In this document: in pieces, positions 7,746 through 17,371 of the stretch | How positions within the stretch are numbered: the stretch's first letter is position 1 | How the letters are laid out: each line of letters begins with the position of its first letter | DNA from: Turritopsis dohrnii | Taxonomy: Eukaryota > Cnidaria > Hydrozoa > Anthoathecata > Oceaniidae | Direction: 5' to 3' | Length of the DNA: 64,000 nt | Assembly (NCBI GenBank): GCA_027922465.2 | Contig: BQMF02000580.1 | Span: 1-64,000 of the forward strand | Translations under genes and position numbers: made by a program | The notes under the pieces: model-generated | What the model saw: the letters and a program-made list of their open reading frames with translations, nothing else | What the model was told of the DNA's origin: nothing | The model's database searches: none

Positions 7746-8883
7746 TGCTCCCAATGCGCTTTATAAACCAAATGGAGGACAATACCTTCAGATATTGAAT
7801 TCTAAAGATTTATACAAACAAACAATTATTGTCTCTGAAAATGGTTCTTTTCCTGCGAGCTTTCCCAACATTTTTACTAATTACGAAATGGATGAAAATG
7901 AACAACGCATGAAAATTTGGAAGGAACAACCATTTAAATTATGGCAAACCCAACTCAATTTTGTCACTTGGTGTGCTTCAAGTGCTTGTGGGGTCAGTTC
8001 TGAACACCTGAAAGAAGGTCGCTCTACTCCTATGATTAGAGCAGTATATCGTTTTCACGTCTATTATCATATTAGACGAATCATTAAGCGTCTGCAGACA
8101 CCTCTACCTTTTGAAGATAGCTTCAACCAATACGATAATCCTTATAACAAAGAAGAGTTTTTAAAAATCTGTAGTGAATATGGTGTCGATTCTGATCCTA
8201 AAAAATACAAAGGGCAATATTTTTACAGCTCGTATCAAAAAAGACGTAGAGACTATCCAACGCCAGGTCTGAGTTATTTCACAGACGACTCCATGACACG
8301 ATGGATTATAGAAAAATCTAAAGGCTTTACAAAAACAGGTCTTGTAAAAATTTCAGAGAGTGTTAGAGCATATGCTTATCTTGTTCTTAGTTCGCAAGCC
8401 TCAGCTCGTTCTTCTATTTTAGGTAATAATTCAAGCTCTTTGACAGCTCAAAGAGTTTTTATGAACAACTTTGAAGACATTGTTAACCGCAGAGTTGATA
8501 TTCAAGATGACATTAAACGTTATCAAGATACTTTAAATTACGCTTCAAGCAAAGTTGATTATTCTGTTGGACAAGGTATTTACATGTTACCTAGTGACAT
8601 GAATCTAAACATCAAGTCAGGGGTGTCTGGTTACAATAATAAAATTCTCATATCTAATGATAACTTGATCCTTGGAAGAAATAAAATGATTAATGTTATG
8701 CAAGAGCATCATATTTCACCCAAAGTGACTAGCTCTTCAACACAAACAAAAAATAAAATTTCACAAAAGGAAGTTCATCCAAGAGTGAGTCAAACAGATT
8801 CACTCCCATCTCACGAAGAAGAGAAAATTGCTTTGGTTTTAGCGATTACCACGATGTTTAGTATATGGTACATATTTAGATAA
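7723..8883 (+). CDS. 386-aa tail-anchored Polinton protein, function unknown
   Basis: An intact frame with no recognised enzymatic signature. The N-terminal part is aromatic-rich; a short conserved-looking block WCASSACGVSSEHL lies at residues 83-96, followed by a helical basic region (107-125). A Tyr/Arg-rich segment (173-187) and a Ser-rich stretch precede a polar linker, and the last 19 residues form a C-terminal membrane anchor (KIALVLA...FR). A tail anchor suggests a late virion or membrane-attached protein facing the cytoplasm or capsid interior. It is divergent from the penton gene, with which it shares a 38-bp promoter spacer. This is the longest gene in the element without a family assignment. 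Confidence 0.75.
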   Translation: MEDYIFKYAPNALYKPNGGQYLQILNSKDLYKQTIIVSENGSFPASFPNIFTNYEMDENEQRMKIWKEQPFKLWQTQLNFVTWCASSACGVSSEHLKEGRSTPMIRAVYRFHVYYHIRRIIKRLQTPLPFEDSFNQYDNPYNKEEFLKICSEYGVDSDPKKYKGQYFYSSYQKRRRDYPTPGLSYFTDDSMTRWIIEKSKGFTKTGLVKISESVRAYAYLVLSSQASARSSILGNNSSSLTAQRVFMNNFEDIVNRRVDIQDDIKRYQDTLNYASSKVDYSVGQGIYMLPSDMNLNIKSGVSGYNNKILISNDNLILGRNKMINVMQEHHISPKVTSSSTQTKNKISQKEVHPRVSQTDSLPSHEEEKIALVLAITTMFSIWYIFR

Positions 8884-9191
8884 CCTTGTTTGAAAGAAAA
8901 AAGGAATGACGTCAATCAGATGTCAATCATACTTAAATAACAAAAAGAAACAATGCATTCCTAGCATACCAAATATCCTTAGCAACGAACACTTTCGATT
9001 TAAACTTTTATTAAGTAAACAACTTTCTGGTATGTAAAATTCTATTGTTATAAGCGTTTGATTGACAGATGGTTTAATTATATAACAAAAACTGCTTATG
9101 TGTTGTTATTTGAGAATTTTGTTTTGCAATAAAAAATGGTTTAATTATATAACAAAAACTGTTTACGTGTTGTTATTTGAGAATTTGACCT
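8884..9191. promoter_or_regulatory. Upstream region of TFIIB-like gene with duplicated AT-rich module
   Basis: Two near-identical modules of about 50 bp, at 9069-9118 and 9136-9187 (67-bp period), each contain GGTTTAATTATATAACAAAA followed by a CTGYTTAYGTGTTGTTATTT-like core. The second abuts the start codon at 9192. A third, partial copy (about 10271-10297) lies past the gene's end. The repeated core is a plausible promoter or factor-binding element. The rest of the region is AT-rich with no frame. Confidence 0.5.
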
Positions 9192-10166
9192 ATGGATATT
9201 GACTTTGAAGATCTTTTTGACTGCATCGATGATCCTCAACGTATCGCAGAAGCGTTTCAATATGCTTTTTTCAACAAAGCTGATGCCGAAGAACAGGAAG
9301 AATGTTTGCACGATAAAATTAAACGTTGGGCTGACGGACGTGGATACTGTATATCATGCGGTGAGACTTTTACCAACGCTTCTAATGTAAATTCTGTCAT
9401 AACAAACTGTAAACATGAACATATTCACAAGGATGATTCTGGTCTTATTGTCTGTGCTCAATGTGGACTGGAGCTCAACTCCCTCGATTTTCAACAGGAA
9501 TGGCGGTGGTATGGTACATCAGACAACCGGATATCTCGTGACCCTAGTCGGTGTCATCATCCTCAAACCACACCAAAAGGTATTCGGTCGGTGTTCCATA
9601 AGCATAACATCGAGATATCTTCGGCAATGATGGATATGGTGGAGGCTCGATATAATTGTGTTATAAAGGTCGAAGGTAACAAAGTTCTTCGCGGTCAAAG
9701 GCGAGAGTCGATCGTTGCAGCGTGTTTATTTCATGTGTATAAAGAGATGGGAGAGTTCCGCACCTCGATTTACATCCGTGAGCTTTTCCATGTCAAACAG
9801 AAAAACATGTCTATTGGGATGACTAAATACTACAAGGCTTTCCCAGATGCTCGCACTCAACATACCACTCCGGAGAAACTTATCCCATGGATTATGAGGC
9901 TTACCGGGGTAGATCGTAAACACTATCGTCGTATACTCGCAATCACTCGATACATGCAGTCAGCCAGTGAATTACTCGAGCGTAGCAATCCTCAGTCGGT
10001 AGCAGCGGCGATCGTTTTCTTTTACTTGTGTCTCAACTGGGAGTATAAGTCGAAAATTGGTATTACCAAGTCTTTGTTTGCTAAAAAGGTTCACCTCTCA
10101 GAAATCACTGTGACTAAGATTGTACGTGAGATTGCCATAGTTTCTCGCGAGATTATCGCTATATAG
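9192..10166 (+). CDS. TFIIB-like general transcription factor with two zinc ribbons
   Basis: The 324-aa product has two zinc-ribbon signatures: Cys38-x-His40 with Cys53-x2-Cys56, and Cys73-x-His75 with Cys88-x2-Cys91. After these comes a B-reader/linker-like stretch with EWRWYG and DPSR (about residues 103-120), then two cyclin-fold repeats (about 130-222 and 226-320). Helices RESIVAACLFHVY (171-183) and PQSVAAAIVFFYLC (267-280) occupy the places of the conserved TFIIB repeat helices, and ITVTKIVREI near the end resembles the second-repeat recognition helix. TFIIB binds the promoter-TBP complex and brings in RNA polymerase II. The frame is intact, and lies 308 bp after the 7723 gene behind duplicated AT-rich modules. 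It is large enough to be functional. Giant viruses often carry TFIIB-like factors; I do not recall one as standard for Polintons. Confidence 0.88.
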   Translation: MDIDFEDLFDCIDDPQRIAEAFQYAFFNKADAEEQEECLHDKIKRWADGRGYCISCGETFTNASNVNSVITNCKHEHIHKDDSGLIVCAQCGLELNSLDFQQEWRWYGTSDNRISRDPSRCHHPQTTPKGIRSVFHKHNIEISSAMMDMVEARYNCVIKVEGNKVLRGQRRESIVAACLFHVYKEMGEFRTSIYIRELFHVKQKNMSIGMTKYYKAFPDARTQHTTPEKLIPWIMRLTGVDRKHYRRILAITRYMQSASELLERSNPQSVAAAIVFFYLCLNWEYKSKIGITKSLFAKKVHLSEITVTKIVREIAIVSREIIAI

Positions 10167-10189
10167 AATGCCTTTCACATGTAACAGTT

Positions 10190-10410
10190 TTATGAGATAT
10201 TTACATTTATGAGTAGTTTTATGAGATATTTAATTGTTTACATTTATGAGTAATTTGTGGTTATAATAATAGAAACTGCTTACGTGTTGTTATTTGTTAT
10301 GTAATCAAAATAACACGTTTCATAACTCGTATCGCGTTATGAAACAAAGGTCTTATATGATAATATTGGCTATAGTAGGGAAATTCCCGAAATCATATGA
10401 TTTCCCATGT
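10190..10410. other. Right-end region of the Polinton: short direct repeats and palindromes
   Basis: TTTATGAGATATTTA and CATTTATGAGTA words repeat at 10190-10255, followed at 10271-10297 by a third copy of the motif found upstream of the TFIIB-like gene. Further on are the palindromes GGGAAATTCCC (10378-10388) and AAATCATATGATTT (10390-10403). This is a reasonable place for the element's terminus, but no inverted-repeat partner is in the window. Confidence 0.35.
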
Positions 10411-10928
10411 TATGAGAGAATAATTGACAGGGATTCTCGCTTATGATTAGGAGGGATATAATTTCTGTCCTATAATCCGCACTTTCCTATCTCTATAGCA
10501 GATTTTATCTAAAATGTAAATATCATTTTAAAATATTCAAATACAATACAATATTCTGTTAACGTCGACATTAGGATACAATGACGACAATAGCATTAGT
10601 GAAGGTTTTCCAACCAACTTTCATTCGTTGTCTTCATCTTCACTGACTGTGTTTTCCTCACACATGGACTCACATATATATTTTGAAACTGATGTACATA
10701 CGTGACGTCACAACGGTAATAACGGTTAGTTGTGGAGCATAATTTAAAATGCTTATTTCGAGCGAAGTAATAACAATTGACAAATTTGAGTAAAGCCATT
10801 TCATTTTGTAAAAAATAGTCTTATTTTAGCCAAAGATCATTTTCGATGTTAATTCTTAAGTAAAACATATAACTAAATACAATTAAAATTACTCCAGTTG
10901 AATTGTGGGATTATCGTCATTATGGTGA
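10411..10928. other. Non-coding stretch, no gene seen
   Basis: AT-rich DNA with only short frames lacking protein-like composition. No repeat with a partner elsewhere in the window was noticed. Confidence 0.6.
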
Positions 10929-11213
10929 TTATAGAATGAGAGTTTTTGCACCAAACAAATATTCACAAATTATATTACACGATTTTTTCTTTTTTGCGCA
11001 TAGCATCACATATTGCGTATAATCTTCTAATTGTTTCGGCTTAAACTTTACTGTTTTCGTTGTTACGCAAACAATGGAGTATTTCTGGCACATTGAATAG
11101 CATTCCCTGTTTTTCAATTTTCCATAAAACAGTTTGCCGCGAAAATGTTCTGTTTCATGTGAAAGCTGTATCGTCATCAGGAACAGTAACACTGCCATCG
11201 CATTGTAAGACAT
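10929..11213 (-). CDS. Candidate secreted peptide with symmetric six-cysteine pattern
   Basis: From the ATG at 11213 the frame gives a 94-aa protein with a hydrophobic signal-peptide-like N-terminus (AMAVLLFLMTIQLS) and, after it, six cysteines spaced C-x3-C-x6-C-x22-C-x6-C-x3-C, an exactly mirror-symmetric pattern. A Lys-rich patch (AKKKKS) lies between cysteines 4 and 5. A C-x3-C pair on each of two helices suggests a disulfide-linked helical hairpin. An upstream in-frame ATG at 11249 would extend the N-terminus by 12 residues. No introns are needed. Function is unknown; a secreted defence or signalling peptide is possible. Support comes from the signal peptide and the regular cysteines, not from homology. 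Confidence 0.45.
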   Translation of the reverse strand: MSYNAMAVLLFLMTIQLSHETEHFRGKLFYGKLKNRECYSMCQKYSIVCVTTKTVKFKPKQLEDYTQYVMLCAKKKKSCNIICEYLFGAKTLIL

Positions 11214-11249
11214 TTTGCTGAATTTGAATAACCTATAACAAAGAAACAT

Positions 11250-13419
11250 GCCTTGCGTGATAAAAGATTCTGTGAGTTTGAGAACTTTTGGAAATTTGCC
11301 GCCTCAGAATCTAGTAATAATCAGAGTCTGTTCAGAGAGTTCCTGCACAATTCAGGAATTTCTGAAGTGACAAATCGATAATTGCTGACGAAAACGTAAA
11401 TCTTTTTTTGAACTAAAAGGGGGTAAAAAGTCCTCTTAAAACTCTCTCGGGATAAGAAATCCCGTGATTGAGCTTTCATGTTTAACCCCCTGTTTATTTA
11501 TGCAACTTCAGCAGACTATTGCTTATTTAATGTATCTTGGCTGACAGTTACAAATTGATATCATAAAACTAGAAGACCATTAAGTGGTAGTTGTACAAGA
11601 GCCTTATGAACAGACTATCCTTATAACTAACTTACATTACTTACGCAGTTACTTCTGTTCGACTTCTTCGTCAAAATTTATGTTTCAACCTGTAATTATC
11701 CGTGGGCAGTGCAGCCTTGTAACCATTCTGCTTGCTGTCAGAAACCGATAAAACTTAAGACAGATCGATGTGCATTTTTAACTGTTTTAACAACAATAAA
11801 CAATTTTGTTTTTGTGAAGTTTTTTGTGAATGGCTTTTCAGTGATTTCTTTCAATAATATCTGTATAAAGAAAACCCTACAGATGTATAGAAATTACTAT
11901 TAAGAAACATGATCTCTGTGAATTTATCTAATGAAATCACTTTCGTCGATCCTATTATGAATATTCAAGTCAGGTTATATTGAAAAAGAAACCTTTTTTA
12001 TTTTTCTTCATGAATATGGGTGGTACACATACTGCCTAAAGCTGTGAAAGAAAAATTAAATATGAAAACCTATTCATGCAATTGGTAAAGTTAAGGTGGA
12101 TATAACGTTATTAACCATTAACATCTTATAAATAGTACAACTTATAAATAGGAACTTTTGTTACGTTAAAATCCAGAACGAAAACTGTTATTGTGTTCAT
12201 CATTGTTGAACCATAATTGGCAATTTCCTCTTAAGGATGTTTAGGAGATTCCAGGTTTTTGTTTGGTGTTTTAACGGTTCCCTTAAAAACCTTTTTACAT
12301 TAGACCCACCCATGATCAAAGATGAATTTCCGTTGATGTAAAAGCAATTAAAAAAGAAACAGGGAGAAAGGAAATAGGTTATATGATGAAAAGAAACTTC
12401 GTGTATCTCGTATTAAAACTTCATGTATCATGTATTAAAACTTCTGCCATTAATTGTAAATTTCCACTCACTTTAACCTACACTTACCAAATTACTTCAG
12501 TAGAAACAAACAGTTATGATGACAGCATTTGCGTTGCTTAAACTTTAGAAAGTGCTTTTAATTTCAATGGCTCAGAAATATATTAAAATATTTCTTGGTT
12601 CCTTTTACAATGCTTATCTTGCATTAGATCAATTTATTCATTAAGAATTGCATGCTATTGTCATGACATTTTATAAAGGTTAAAAGATTTATTAGCAGTG
12701 CTATGAATTCAATTATTACATTCTTTATATTTCAGACAATGACAATTTATTCATTTTGACGCTATCCCTGATATGGTTTTTTTGCTAGTTTTGGGTGAAA
12801 TGAATACTTTTCAAAGTTTACGATAATTTTAAATTAAACATCAACCATTGTAAAGACAGATAGATTATAATGCATGAAGTGAAGCATTCTTATGACAAAA
12901 TATCATATATCGCATAATTTAAATATAATTTATGTTAAGCATTATCTTTCGCTCTTGAAACCATGCAGAGAAAAACTAGAGTTGCCCTAGATTTCGGCTA
13001 ATTCAACCTGCTGCTTTTATTTCCATATTTGTAACATTTTTGCATAATCTTGCTTATTTCTTCACGTCATGCATACGTAGTATTTTATAAAGACAGGGAA
13101 ATCTCTTTTGTAACACATCTTATATTTTCCACTTTCTAAAACAGCTTCGTTTGAACTTCATGACAGTTATTGCAACGAATTTCACTGTTGACATTATTTT
13201 TTACAAAAGATTTATCAAGGTATGAAAAGCAATACTTCTAACAGTAGCTTTAGGAAAATAGTTTTAAAAGGCAACGATCACAAAGATGATTGATCTTTCA
13301 CCTTTCCTATCTGAATGACTGAATGACCAAGAAATTTGCCTAAGACTACTTTAACATTAACGAGAAGTATCTGTTAAAATATCAATAAACAGCCCAAAGA
13401 AAGCAGGCTTTGCCAAATG
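11250..13419. other. Non-coding stretch, no gene seen
   Basis: About 2.2 kb of AT-rich DNA with short frames only. A local hairpin (GGGATAAGAAATCCC near 11450) and a GGGGGT/ACCCCC-type pairing around it (about 11418-11491) were noted, without further support for a function. Confidence 0.6.
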
Positions 13420-14354
13420 TCTATATATTAATAGCCGATTCTCCGTCTGTCTGTTTGTTTGTTTGTAAGTCACCCAAAATGGTAGATTGAGTTGTGAGCG
13501 AAATTATTTCTTTTTTTGTGTGCACGTGAGTTCGAAACGAATACATTGCAACCCCAATCGAACGTGACTTTATTTTGCTGGTGAACCAATAGAGATAACG
13601 TTTTGTTTTTATTATTATTGTTAGTTTTATATTCCACGTTGACTTGGCTTTGAAAACAATACATCAACTAAATGCAAAGAAACTAACTGATTAAACATTT
13701 TGGACAAAAAGCAGCAGTGGCAGAACGTGGCAGCATGTTCGGTTTGCCAGTGTATCCTAACGCTTGCCTGACTGTCTGAGACGGGTGAATTTTTTTTCGA
13801 GCAATCAAAATGTTTAAAAACTGATAGGTAAAAAAACAGTATCATGAAACACAATATTTTTTTGCTTTTCTTTTAATAATTAAATTTCTTTTTTTAATTG
13901 TTATGCGCTTCAGATCGAACGTTTTTTTATTCACTTTATTCATTTAACACGTGACTTTCTTCTCTCTTCCTGTGTGAATTTTTAAGAAGAGAAACCATTT
14001 CCTCCCTATTTGATAGCACCCATGTTAGAGTGCGTAACTTTTTGAAAACAAAAGCTAATAAAAAGTTGAAGTTTTTTCTCCCTACGTTTTGAGTGTATTG
14101 CTGTACTGATCGACGATCGGTTTTAAAAAACAAATAAGTAACACACATCATGAAAAACCTGAAAAATGGTGATGTAACACTGTTGATGTAACATTTGATG
14201 TAACACTGACTGCACACCAGAGGTTGTGACTTCGAATCTGCTTCTGGTTGAACACAAGTTGTATGAGCCGTTTATAAGGAAATTTGACGTTTATTGATAC
14301 AGTGATACAGAGCAGGTGGACATGGGCGGCAATCAACGCCGCCTTGGCGACTAG
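13420..14354 (+). mobile_element. Non-autonomous Helitron, copy 1
   Basis: It starts TCTATATATTAATAGCCGAT and ends with a GGCGGC/GCCGCC hairpin followed by CTAG and then T, the expected Helitron 3' structure. A second copy at 27160-28028 shares both ends and most of the interior. This copy has a roughly 70-bp internal expansion with repeated TGATGTAACA words (about 14170-14210). The 5' flanking base is G rather than the usual A. No Rep/helicase frame is inside. Confidence 0.82.
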
Positions 14355-15119
14355 TCTGTTTAAATCCTACATTAATGCATAGTTATCACGCTTAAATTCG
14401 TTTCCTATTTCAATAGTTATACTATTGTTTCCCAAGAAAGTATCTTCCTTGCTTTTTAATATTCTTTCATTATTTCTGTTCCATAGTAGGATAGTGAAAA
14501 GCAAATCAAGGACTTTAAAACCAAGTCATCCTTGCTGGCTTAACCATAATACAGTGTTTAAACACAGTCTTTTCACAGACATTCGGGTCTGTAGACCGTT
14601 TTTTAAATTATTAATGAAAAAAAATTGGCGGAAAAAAAGAATGCTATTCTTTATCACAGTCGTCCATTTCCTTTTGAACAAACTTATTAAACTGCAAATA
14701 ATTGTGTTTTTTGTTCAGTTTTCAATAACGTCTTCATGCTTTTCAGAATATCAACATGATGTAATCATTGGAAACACGAAAGTTTGAAATTAACTGGTAG
14801 TTTTCAAATTTTTTTCCGAACAGAATTGAATCATTCCTTTTGTTGAAACAAACCTTTCCTGAGAGGTTTTTTTATGAACATAAATTTATATTAGGCTCTA
14901 AACTTGCTGTACCTTATTTTTTCTAAAAATTTCAGCCTCACAGTTCCAAATGAGTTCTTTGTTTTTTTAGTTGTTTTGGTAGTAAACATGTGTATTTGAA
15001 TCGTAGCTTATATTTGTTTCTTATTCTAAAAAAGAGAATTTTTATAGTTTCGTAATTTCTTTCTTCTATTTCAGCCTGACAAGTTCCTTAATTTTTAAGC
15101 TGTTTTCAGCCTCAAGTTC
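14355..15119. other. Non-coding stretch, no convincing gene
   Basis: A 120-aa frame at 14425-14787 is Lys/Phe-rich with no domain and is not supported as a gene. Tracts of T-rich DNA with two similar TTTCAGCCT(C/G)A-containing words (about 14932 and 15069) suggest an old local duplication. Confidence 0.5.
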
Positions 15120-15790
15120 CTCATAAAAAATACGTGTAGTCAATACTATAATACGTACACCAACCATAATCAAACAGATCGACATCTCCAAAACCGACTG
15201 TCAAACCTTTTTGCAAACGAAGACATATTAAATGTGGGAACACCTTACTACCAAACAGACATAGAAAAATCAGGGTATCATGAATTCCGATACATCCCCA
15301 TGACAACTTAACAGTGCAAGAAAACAGAAAAATTGAAATAATATGGTTCGATCCTCAAATTAACAACGACAATATCGAAAGACAATTCCCAAACCTCATA
15401 AAGAAGCACTCTCAACTTAACCACAAGCTCTATCAATGGTTTAACAAGAACAATGTGAAGAGGTGAGCTACAGTTGCATGTCAAACATGAAATTGGTCAA
15501 CAAACACAACAAAGCTTTCTTCTAACTGAAGCAAAATCAATCCTTATCAAATTTACAAGAATAAATTGGATGTTTACTTTTAAAACAGCGGTAATATTTC
15601 TTGTCCACAAATATTCCTTGTGTTTCAAATATTTCAAAAGTTTAATGTATCGTGGTTTTAGCGTGGATTCTGCCAGGCCAATATATTTTTCCCTCACATT
15701 ATCAGTATCATTCACAACTTCTGCTCCATAAATCAATTTCTCAGTGAGGCATTGATTCTTTAGTGAAAATTCATCTTTCTTTCAACAGTT
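15120..15790. pseudogene. Penelope-like retroelement remnant (RT C-terminal part plus inverted GIY-YIG part)
   Basis: On the plus strand, 15150-15520 reads in broken frames as the region after the RT of Penelope-like elements: PTIIKQI, an RLSNLFANED stretch, EKSGYHEF, then IIWFDP-like and YSCMSNM pieces. On the minus strand, 15540-15790 carries the downstream GIY-YIG-type segment: NQCLTEKLIYGAEV, then REKYIGLAESTLKPRY. The two parts belong to one element but are now in opposite orientation, so an inversion or a tail-to-tail arrangement has occurred. Stops and shifts make it non-functional. The outer boundaries are not defined. Confidence 0.65.
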
Positions 15791-16571
15791 GCATAATCTT
15801 TCTTGTGTAGTTGTTTTAGTCAAAACTGTTTTCTTGTGTGCTGATATGATTGCTGACATATTTCTCATGTTGCTGTAGGTAAGTTTGATGCTATTTTTTT
15901 GAAGATCTTGTGTAACGGACAATTCTTTGGAAAATGTTTATTTAATAACTTAAAAAATATGTTTCCATGATTGGTTTTCACATTTAAGGAAAAAGGAGGG
16001 TTGAGACTCTGCAATTGGAATAAACTAGCTTTTCGTCAAAACAACTTTGTGGAAGAGCGTGTTCGTAAATTGTAACATGTTCTTTGAATATGGCTTTTTT
16101 TTAAGATATTTCAGACAATTTTCCCCAATTAGATTTAGTTAATTCTTTGATCCTATTTAGTGGGTGGTTCGATGACTTATGAATATATACTGGATCGATT
16201 TTTACTTTCTATCGATAACTTACAGCTTTTGAAAATCTGCACTACTTTTTTCTATAGTCTTTCTATAATCTTGGTTTCGTGCTGTTAGGTTCCTGAAAAC
16301 ACCAAGACCACCATGGCGTAGTGTTTCATTATAATATAAGAGCCAAGAATTTTGCACACTTCAGCACTGTCATAACAAGCCATTGGCACATCAAAGTGTT
16401 TGCTTCCTTTTTTCTTGACCCATGCTTTTTTTTGAGATACAGTAAAGATTTTCTTGCTTGCATGGCAATAGAGATTGGATCTCTTGATATATTGCAAGAG
16501 AATTTAAAAATTTAAAATTCCATTGAAAAGTTTCTCTGATATAGATGGGCAGAAGTTTCAAATGCCGAATA
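15791..16571. other. Non-coding stretch, no gene seen
   Basis: AT-rich, no repeat partner recognised. Short frames near 16285-16515 lack domains. Confidence 0.55.
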
Positions 16572-17369
16572 CTTTAATCGGAGAAACTTTCGCGAGAGAA
16601 ACTTTCGCGAATTTCGCGAATTTGACCCTTTTTCGCGAAAGTTTATCCCGCGAAAAATTTAAAATCACTCATTCGCGAAAGTTTATCTCGCGAAATTTTG
16701 CTCTTATTTCCAAATCACGAAAGTTTATCCAGTAAAATTTCGATATTTTTTTTTGCAATTTTTTAAATTTTAAAGCTACCAAAATGCCGGAGATCTATTT
16801 CAAAATCTATGTATATAATAAGGCAGGAAAGACTTGCCAATTTGATCTGCTACGCTGTCAAATATTATTTGTGTAAAAAATGTTTTTCAGTCGTCGATAA
16901 TGACAATATCAGTTGATTCCTTTCCCTGCAGTATATTATCTCCGATACGCGGTTTCTTTAGCATGAGTATGACAACGGCTGCGACGATGAGGAGTGGGGA
17001 CCAGAAGGTGCTAGAAATGTATTTGGTGACGTTTTCAACGAATTTGACGACGAACAATCTTTGTAGTTTTTGAACTAATTTTATCTTCATTTTATTTGTA
17101 GTAAATGAAAACTACAGATTCGAATGCATGCATTTTGTCAATTTTCTGCATAGAAAAATCCTTTGTTTTCTAAAAACTGTCCTAAATTATTTCAAAAAAT
17201 TCCTTCATTCGCGAAAATTTATCTCGCGAAAATTTATCAATTTCTTCATTCGCGAAAGTTTATCTCGCGAAATTTTGCGACTTTTCCAATTCGCGAAAGT
17301 TTATCCAAAACATTTCGCGAATTTTTGACCTCGCGAAAGTTTCTCTCGCGAAAGTTTCTCCGATTAAAG
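16572..17369. mobile_element. TA-flanked terminal-inverted-repeat element with TTCGCGAAAG subrepeats
   Basis: The ends CTTTAATCGGAGAAACTTTC and its reverse complement are perfect inverted repeats, continuing about 40 bp, and are flanked by TA on both sides, as for Tc1/mariner-type target duplications. Inside each end, the words TTCGCGAAAGTTTATC and TCTCGCGAAATTTT recur many times. At 798 bp it is too short for a transposase but carries a 67-codon frame (16887-17090). It is structurally parallel to the 47202-47988 element. Confidence 0.85.
16887..17090 (-). CDS. Small single-pass membrane protein ORF inside a TIR element
   Basis: The 67-aa product has a basic N-terminus, a Trp-Ser-Pro turn and one clear membrane segment (PLLIVAAVVILML, about residues 33-45), then a KKPR stop-transfer patch and an acidic end (DIVIIDD). 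Its third codon positions are richer in C than the flanking DNA, and the ATG is preceded by ACAAATAAA, a context like that of the Polinton genes. It fills the centre of a non-autonomous element where no gene is expected. The opposite strand is also open here, so the coding strand is not certain. It may be a captured host or viral gene, or chance. Confidence 0.35.
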   Translation of the reverse strand: MKIKLVQKLQRLFVVKFVENVTKYISSTFWSPLLIVAAVVILMLKKPRIGDNILQGKESTDIVIIDD

Positions 17370-17371
17370 TA

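Larger units (their letters stand above)
1..10300. mobile_element. Polinton/Maverick (adintovirus-like) integrated virus, left end outside window
   Basis: The hallmark set of this group lies in one 10-kb block: integrase C-terminal part, A32/FtsK-like packaging ATPase, double jelly-roll capsid protein and a probable penton, with several small membrane-protein genes of the kind these elements carry. No protein-primed PolB or adenain-like protease is seen, so these are lost or lie left of the window. The right boundary is inferred from the end of the coding block and the last copy of an element-specific AT-rich motif near 10.30 kb. No terminal inverted repeat can be tested because the left end is missing. 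The left third is frameshifted while the ATPase-to-TFIIB part is open. Confidence 0.88.

Noticed and set aside
9199..9923. Alternative frames overlapping the TFIIB-like gene
   Set aside because: Shorter frames on both strands inside a gene with clear domains.
10378..10388. GGGAAATTCCC, a match to the NF-kB site consensus, downstream of the TFIIB-like gene
   Set aside because: A single short palindrome in AT-rich DNA; chance cannot be excluded and no start site is nearby.
14425..14787. 120-aa plus-strand frame
   Set aside because: Lys/Phe-rich, no domain, in low-complexity AT-rich DNA; no signal peptide or partner.
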